DNA of 10,831 nt from Bacteroidales bacterium (GTDB lineage Bacteria; Bacteroidota; Bacteroidia; Bacteroidales; F082): positions 1 to 10,831 of the forward strand of contig JANTGU010000045.1 of NCBI GenBank assembly GCA_024762735.1, in the 5' to 3' direction. Of this stretch, positions 7,348-10,831 are shown piece by piece. The notes under the pieces were generated by a model. That model did not search any database, was not told the origin of the DNA, and was given only the letters and a program-made list of their open reading frames with translations. The number at the start of each line of letters is the position of its first letter. Positions within the stretch are counted from its first letter, which is position 1. Made by a program: the position numbers and the translations under genes.

Positions 7348-7438
7348 CCTCCCGAGCGTAAGCAATACGAGGCACGAGAGTTGCTGTAGTCGAGGCCCGC
7401 CCGAACGTACTGTTCGGTACGGGCGGGAACCTCCCGAG
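7348..7438. repeat. GC-rich intergenic palindrome framed by a direct repeat
   Basis: CCTCCCGAG occurs at 7348-7356 and again at 7430-7438. Between them, CCCGCCCG (7396-7403) and CGGGCGGG (7420-7427) form a perfect 8-bp stem. The loop can instead fold as CCGAAC/GTTCGG (7401-7406 with 7412-7417) or CGTAC/GTACG (7406-7410 with 7417-7421). The wording resembles degenerate dispersed repeats common between genes in Bacteroidota. It is far more GC-rich than its surroundings. Confidence 0.55.
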
Positions 7439-7521
7439 AATCATCCTGCCCACAAAGCAAGAATGCTTTTAATCTAGCCCCCTTAATGAATCAAAAACTA
7501 CCATTACAACCGGTAAACTGC

Positions 7522-7529
7522 TATCTTTG
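7522..7529 (+). promoter_or_regulatory. -7 promoter element (TATCTTTG) for lysS
   Basis: An exact TAnnTTTG match 27 nt before the ATG at 7557, giving a leader of about 22 nt. It overlaps the in-frame TTG at 7527, which argues against using that codon as the start. Confidence 0.65.
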
Positions 7530-7556
7530 CAAAAATTTTTTTTGAAAACATTGAAT

Positions 7557-9269
7557 ATGCAATTAAGCGAACAAGAAATAGTTAGACGTGAAGCCCTTCA
7601 GGAGCTTCGTAAATTGGGCATTAACCCCTACCCGCCGGAAATGTTTGAAGTTTCGGCCTATGCCCGTGAAGTGCTGGACCAGTTCCCAAACGATAACACT
7701 CTTTTTCAGGAAGTGTCGATGGCCGGCCGTATCATGAACCGCCGTGTAATGGGAGCCGCCTCTTTTGCTGAAATTATGGATGATACAGGCCGCATTCAGC
7801 TCTACTTTAAACGCGACGACATCTGCCCCGGCGACGATAAAACCATGTACAACACGGTATTCAAACGCTTGCTTGATATTGGCGATTTTATCGGGATTAA
7901 AGGGTTTGCTTTTATTACCAAGATGGGGGAAATAACCATCCACGTTACCGAGTACAAGGTTTTGGCAAAATCGTTGCGTCCGTTGCCCATCGTGAAAGAA
8001 AAAGACGGACAGGTTTACGATGCTTTTACCGATCCCGATCAGCGCTACCGCCAGCGATATGTTGATTTGATTGTGAACGATCATGTCAAAAAGACCTTCG
8101 TACAGCGTGCACAAATCATTCAGTCGATGCGTAATTTCCTGTCAGGAAAAGGGTATCTCGAGGTGGAGACTCCTATTTTGCAACCCATTCCCGGGGGTGC
8201 GGCAGCACGTCCGTTTATCACCCATCACAATGCCCTAAACATGCCTTTGTATCTGCGTATTGCCAACGAACTTTACCTTAAAAGGCTGATTGTTGGGGGT
8301 TACGAAGGAGTTTTTGAATTTGCCAAAGATTTCCGTAACGAAGGAATGGACAGGTTCCACAATCCTGAATTTACTCAAATGGAGATGTATGTGGCTTACA
8401 AGGACTATTTCTGGATGATGGAAACCACCGAGCAGATGATTGAAAAAATTGTTACCGACCTTTACGGAACTACCAAAGTACAGGTGGGTGACAACGAAAT
8501 AGACTTTAAAGCTCCGTTTAATAGGCAAACCATTCTGGGTGCCATCAAAGAGTTTACCGGTTACGACCTTACCGATAAAACAGAAGAGGAGATTCGTGCC
8601 ATTGCAAACAAGCTTTCTATCGAAACAGACCCGAGTATGGGTAAAGGAAAACTGATTGATGAGATTTTTGGAGAGAAGTGTGAAGGCAATTATATTCAAC
8701 CAACCTTTATCATGGATTATCCTGTTGAGATGTCGCCATTATGCAAGCGCCATCGCGACAACCAGGAACTCACCGAGCGTTTTGAGCTGATGGTAAATGG
8801 CAAAGAGCTGGCCAACGCCTATACCGAACTGAACGACCCCATCGACCAGCGTGCTCGTTTTGAAGAGCAACTTCAGTTATTGGAAAAGGGTGATGATGAG
8901 GCCATGTTTATTGATTACGATTTTTTACGTGCCATCGAATACGGCATGCCTCCCACATCAGGCATGGGAATAGGTATCGACAGGCTGGTGATGCTGTTAA
9001 CCAACCAGCCTTCCATTCAGGAGGTGCTTTTCTTCCCCCAGATGAAACCGGAGCAGAAAGCAAAACCCATCACCGCCGAAGATTTTGTCAAAGCAGGTGT
9101 TTCAGAAGTTTGGGCTGAGCACATGATTCCTGCCGGGTTTAAAACACCTGCCGACCTCAAGGAAACCAAACCATCGGCCATTCAGCAAAAGTTAAACGGT
9201 TATCGTAAAAAAAACAAATTAGATATCCCTGCCGTACAAATAGATGAAATTGATGGCTGGTTAGCGTGA
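7557..9269 (+). CDS. lysS: Lysine--tRNA ligase, class II
   Basis: A 570-residue cytoplasmic enzyme charging tRNA-Lys with lysine at the cost of ATP. The N-terminal OB-fold anticodon-binding domain covers roughly 50-140 (VSMAGRIMNRR). The class II catalytic core follows, with motif 2 FRNEG at 259-263 in a FHNPEFTQMEMY context and motif 3 GIGIDR at 471-476. The ATG at 7557 (MQLSEQEIVRREAL) is preferred over the in-frame TTG at 7527, which lies in the promoter. Compared with E. coli LysS (505 residues), there is an extra C-terminal segment of about 69 residues after FFPQMKPEQK. Part of it, AGFKTPADLKETKPSAI, reads like a helix-hairpin-helix-type helical module. It is transcribed on its own; no clear terminator follows. 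Confidence 0.96.
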   Translation: MQLSEQEIVRREALQELRKLGINPYPPEMFEVSAYAREVLDQFPNDNTLFQEVSMAGRIMNRRVMGAASFAEIMDDTGRIQLYFKRDDICPGDDKTMYNTVFKRLLDIGDFIGIKGFAFITKMGEITIHVTEYKVLAKSLRPLPIVKEKDGQVYDAFTDPDQRYRQRYVDLIVNDHVKKTFVQRAQIIQSMRNFLSGKGYLEVETPILQPIPGGAAARPFITHHNALNMPLYLRIANELYLKRLIVGGYEGVFEFAKDFRNEGMDRFHNPEFTQMEMYVAYKDYFWMMETTEQMIEKIVTDLYGTTKVQVGDNEIDFKAPFNRQTILGAIKEFTGYDLTDKTEEEIRAIANKLSIETDPSMGKGKLIDEIFGEKCEGNYIQPTFIMDYPVEMSPLCKRHRDNQELTERFELMVNGKELANAYTELNDPIDQRARFEEQLQLLEKGDDEAMFIDYDFLRAIEYGMPPTSGMGIGIDRLVMLLTNQPSIQEVLFFPQMKPEQKAKPITAEDFVKAGVSEVWAEHMIPAGFKTPADLKETKPSAIQQKLNGYRKKNKLDIPAVQIDEIDGWLA

Positions 9270-9286
9270 GATTAAAGAAATTTTTA

Positions 9287-9294
9287 TACTTTTA
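9287..9294 (+). promoter_or_regulatory. Possible -7 element (TACTTTTA) upstream of the barrel/SPOR gene
   Basis: It matches TAnnTTTG except for the last base and lies 77 nt before the ATG at 9372. A 13-nt palindrome TGCATTTAATGCA (9299-9311) begins 4 nt after it, at the expected transcription start, where an operator could sit. Both are weak signals; low confidence. Confidence 0.25.
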
Positions 9295-9371
9295 GGGCTG
9301 CATTTAATGCAAATCTGATTTACCTGAAACTTATAATCGGATGCTTCGTTAAAAGTTAAAACGCTAAATCT

Positions 9372-10544
9372 ATGAAAAAGAATATATTTACTATCGCGTT
9401 AGCAGCCTGTTTAACCTTGCTGTTGCTTTTGCCCTCCGTGTTAAAAGCGCAGGACAAGTCGTATTGGGAGGTAAATCTGAACGGTGGATCAAGTCTGTTT
9501 TTTGGAGACATCAAACAGTATCAATGGGCACCTGTATCAAATTATGAAAACGAGTGGCGTTTTGGTGCCGGGTTACAATTTGGCCGCCAATTATCCTATG
9601 TTTTTGGTGTCAGGGGGCAGGCACTGTATGGCCAGTTGGCAGGAACCAGGCGCGAGTGGAAGCGTTATTTTCAATCGGATTACATCGAAACCAATGTAAA
9701 TTTTACCATCAATTTCAACAACATCTTTGGACAAAAAAGATCGGATCGGTTTTTTAACCTTTACATGATAACGGGTATTGGGCTCACGCAGTATAATACC
9801 ACTGTTTACGAACTGGGAACAAACAAAATGCTGGCTCAGGTTGGAAACGGATATGGAAAAGGCATTGGCGGACGAACCCTGGAAGGTATTTTAACCGTTG
9901 GAATGGGTGCTGTTTTCAGAGTTAATGATAATTTGCACGTTACGCTCGAGTCAGCTAACCGGGGGATGAATTCAGATGCTTACGACCATTGGGAAAAAGG
10001 TTTTCCCTTTGATGTTTACAACTATACCTCATTGGGCATATCGTGGCGGTTTGGTGTGGGTAAAACTAAAGCGCCTCCCTATCATAATTCAGGGGAAGAA
10101 ACACCTTACTACGAATATGACACTGACACTACCACTCAAGCAGAAGATGTAGTAACCCCTGAACCGGTTCAGCCGGGACAACAAGTGGAAGTGTTACAAA
10201 TAGAGGAGCCAAAGCCGGTTGAACCCCCGGTTGTGGTGCCTGTAGCAACTCAAACCACTCAACAAGCCGAGGTGCCCGCTAAACCAAATCCCGAATACAG
10301 GGTTCAGATTAAAGCAAAATACGGAAAGCCTCTTTCACGTGAAAAGCTGAGTGCTCAGTACAATATTCCTGTTGATGAAATTCAGGAAGATCGTCACAAT
10401 GGATATTTTATTTACACGGTTGGTTCGTATGCCACTTATGATGAAGCACGCGACAGAAGAAATGTGATACGAAATGTCAATGGTATTTACGATGCTTTTG
10501 TGGTAGCCTTTAACGAATGTGGAAGACTGGATAAACTACCCTAA
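9372..10544 (+). CDS. Outer-membrane beta-barrel protein with C-terminal SPOR-like domain
   Basis: A 390-residue protein with a signal peptide (KKN, hydrophobic core to about residue 22, likely cleavage after LKA at 26). Residues about 30-230 alternate polar and aromatic/glycine residues in strands such as YWEVNLNGGSSLFFGD, FGAGLQFGRQ and a last strand LGISWRFGVG. This is typical of a small outer-membrane barrel with perhaps eight strands. Residues about 232-305 are a Pro/Glu/Val/Gln-rich linker. Residues 306-382 (YRVQIKAKYGKPLS to DAFVVAF) look like a SPOR domain, which binds glycan strands lacking stem peptides. The likely role is tethering the outer membrane to peptidoglycan, analogous to OmpA but with SPOR instead of an OmpA domain. 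The specific name is unknown to me. A 42-codon gene follows after 3 nt. Confidence 0.75.
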   Translation: MKKNIFTIALAACLTLLLLLPSVLKAQDKSYWEVNLNGGSSLFFGDIKQYQWAPVSNYENEWRFGAGLQFGRQLSYVFGVRGQALYGQLAGTRREWKRYFQSDYIETNVNFTINFNNIFGQKRSDRFFNLYMITGIGLTQYNTTVYELGTNKMLAQVGNGYGKGIGGRTLEGILTVGMGAVFRVNDNLHVTLESANRGMNSDAYDHWEKGFPFDVYNYTSLGISWRFGVGKTKAPPYHNSGEETPYYEYDTDTTTQAEDVVTPEPVQPGQQVEVLQIEEPKPVEPPVVVPVATQTTQQAEVPAKPNPEYRVQIKAKYGKPLSREKLSAQYNIPVDEIQEDRHNGYFIYTVGSYATYDEARDRRNVIRNVNGIYDAFVVAFNECGRLDKLP

Positions 10545-10547
10545 ATT

Positions 10548-10676
10548 ATGAAAGAGCCTTACAATACAAAATACGATTATCACCCCGAAACGGATGAGGT
10601 TAATACTACCATCCGCTGGTTGATTATTATTGTTTCCCTTGCTTTCGCGGTTTATGCTTCCTACGTGGTGGTTTAA
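10548..10676 (+). CDS. Small single-pass membrane protein, 42 residues
   Basis: The ATG at 10548 comes 3 nt after the stop of the barrel/SPOR gene. The product has a polar, tyrosine-rich N-terminus (MKEPYNTKYDYHPETDEVNT) and then one hydrophobic helix from about W24 to V42, with Arg23 just before it. The C-terminus VVV lies in the membrane or just beyond. A strong terminator starts 11 nt after its stop, so it is the last gene of the unit. The transmembrane pattern, tight spacing and terminator support a real gene; I do not recognise a family. The charge pattern does not settle topology. Confidence 0.6.
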   Translation: MKEPYNTKYDYHPETDEVNTTIRWLIIIVSLAFAVYASYVVV

Positions 10677-10686
10677 AGATGAGAGC

Positions 10687-10728
10687 ACAAAAAAACCTCA
10701 CTTATAAAAGTAAGTGAGGTTTTTTTGT
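10687..10728. terminator. Bidirectional intrinsic terminator
   Basis: A perfect 18-bp stem pairs 10687-10704 with 10711-10728 around a TAAAAG loop. The core is CCTCACTTA/TAAGTGAGG, flanked by seven A on the left and seven T on the right. Thus each strand carries a GC-containing stem followed by a T-run. It serves both the rightward small gene and the leftward TatA-like gene. Confidence 0.92.
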
Positions 10729-10740
10729 ACGGGTTTACGG

Positions 10741-10831
10741 CTACTTTGAGCTCGTCTCTTTTGACTCTTTTGACTCTTTGTCGTTCTTTTCGGGCTCTTC
10801 CGAAATGCCGCCTTTAAACTCCTTTACCCCT
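10741..10831 (-). CDS. tatA: TatA/E-like twin-arginine translocase subunit, C-terminal end
   Basis: Only the last 29 codons are in the window; the gene enters from the right edge and stops at TAG (10743 to 10741). The visible part begins GVKEFKGG, which matches the end of the amphipathic helix of TatA (GxGxKEFK). A highly charged tail with the short repeat KESKESKE and end TSSK follows, as in unstructured TatA tails. TatA forms the pore that exports folded proteins through the inner membrane. TatB is less likely from the KEFK pattern, but the N-terminal membrane helix that would decide this is outside the window. Confidence 0.7.
   Translation of the reverse strand, partial: GVKEFKGGISEEPEKNDKESKESKETSSK

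Larger units (their letters stand above)
7118..7521. other. Non-coding intergenic region with palindromic repeats
   Basis: About 400 nt between spt and the lysS promoter hold no convincing ORF. The region contains a nested hairpin (7156-7216) and a GC-rich palindrome framed by a direct repeat (7348-7438). A small AAAGCA/TGCTTT stem-loop at 7454-7469 is followed by a short T-run that might act as a weak terminator. The remaining sequence (about 7217-7340) shows nothing I recognise. Confidence 0.7.

Noticed and set aside
7156..7438. Possible CRISPR array between spt and lysS
   Set aside because: The palindromes differ from each other and there is no regular repeat-spacer pattern or cas gene.
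7527..7556. Upstream TTG start for lysS
   Set aside because: The codon falls inside the TATCTTTG promoter element, so it would not be within the transcript.
7563..8114. 183-codon open frame on the minus strand within lysS
   Set aside because: It is a shadow of the well-supported lysS frame, with no promoter and no recognisable motif.
8235..8699. 154-codon open frame on the minus strand within lysS
   Set aside because: Antisense to the catalytic core of LysRS including motif 2; its composition is that of a shadow frame.
9399..9410. Lipobox-like L-A-A-C (Cys13) in the barrel/SPOR signal peptide
   Set aside because: The hydrophobic core continues well beyond the cysteine, and a type I cleavage site LKA-QD follows at residue 26.
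10756..10780. Tandem 9-nt CTCTTTTGA repeat near the right edge
   Set aside because: It encodes the charged KESKES tail of the TatA-like protein and is explained by that low-complexity tail; only about two and a half copies.

Overview
The window looks like ordinary chromosome from a member of the Bacteroidota, probably a Marinilabiliales/Bacteroidales-type or Cytophaga-like organism. This rests on several signs. Starts are A/T-rich with no strong Shine-Dalgarno sequences. Several genes are preceded by the Bacteroidota -7 element TAnnTTTG. There is a DUF4837 lipoprotein, a long lysyl-tRNA synthetase with a C-terminal extension, a serine palmitoyltransferase, and an outer-membrane barrel fused to a SPOR-like domain. 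A Tat component at the right edge argues against Bacteroides in the strict sense. Species cannot be fixed from this sequence alone. I see no phage, IS element, CRISPR array, rRNA or tRNA.

Layout. (1) Bases 1-1698: the 3' part of a beta-lactamase-fold serine hydrolase overlaps a patatin-like lipid hydrolase by 8 nt (translational coupling). (2) 1781-4560: a TAnnTTTG promoter, a secreted MltD-like lytic transglycosylase with three LysM repeats, then 52 nt later a DUF4837 lipoprotein; together a cell-envelope unit. (3) 4561-4674: a convergent gap with a GC-rich hairpin. (4) 4675-7117: a divergent pair sharing a promoter region of about 130 nt. Leftward is a tandem-GNAT protein resembling the YghO/bacterial ceramide synthase family; rightward is serine palmitoyltransferase. 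Together they would cover the first condensation and the N-acylation of bacterial sphingolipid synthesis. (5) 7118-7521: a non-coding stretch of about 400 nt with two strong palindromic structures that look like dispersed intergenic repeats. (6) 7557-9269: lysS with its own promoter. (7) 9372-10676: an outer-membrane barrel/SPOR protein and, 3 nt after its stop, an unrecorded-looking 42-residue single-pass membrane protein. (8) 10687-10728: a near-perfect bidirectional terminator, then the C-terminus of a TatA-like protein reading leftward off the window.

The common theme is the cell envelope: peptidoglycan cleavage and binding (LysM, SPOR), lipid hydrolysis (patatin), sphingolipid synthesis, lipoprotein and outer-membrane proteins, and Tat export. 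lysS is the housekeeping exception. No defence or mobile system is visible. The points most worth following are the sphingolipid pair with its shared control region, the barrel/SPOR protein with its 42-residue partner, the C-terminal extension of LysRS, and the palindromic intergenic elements.
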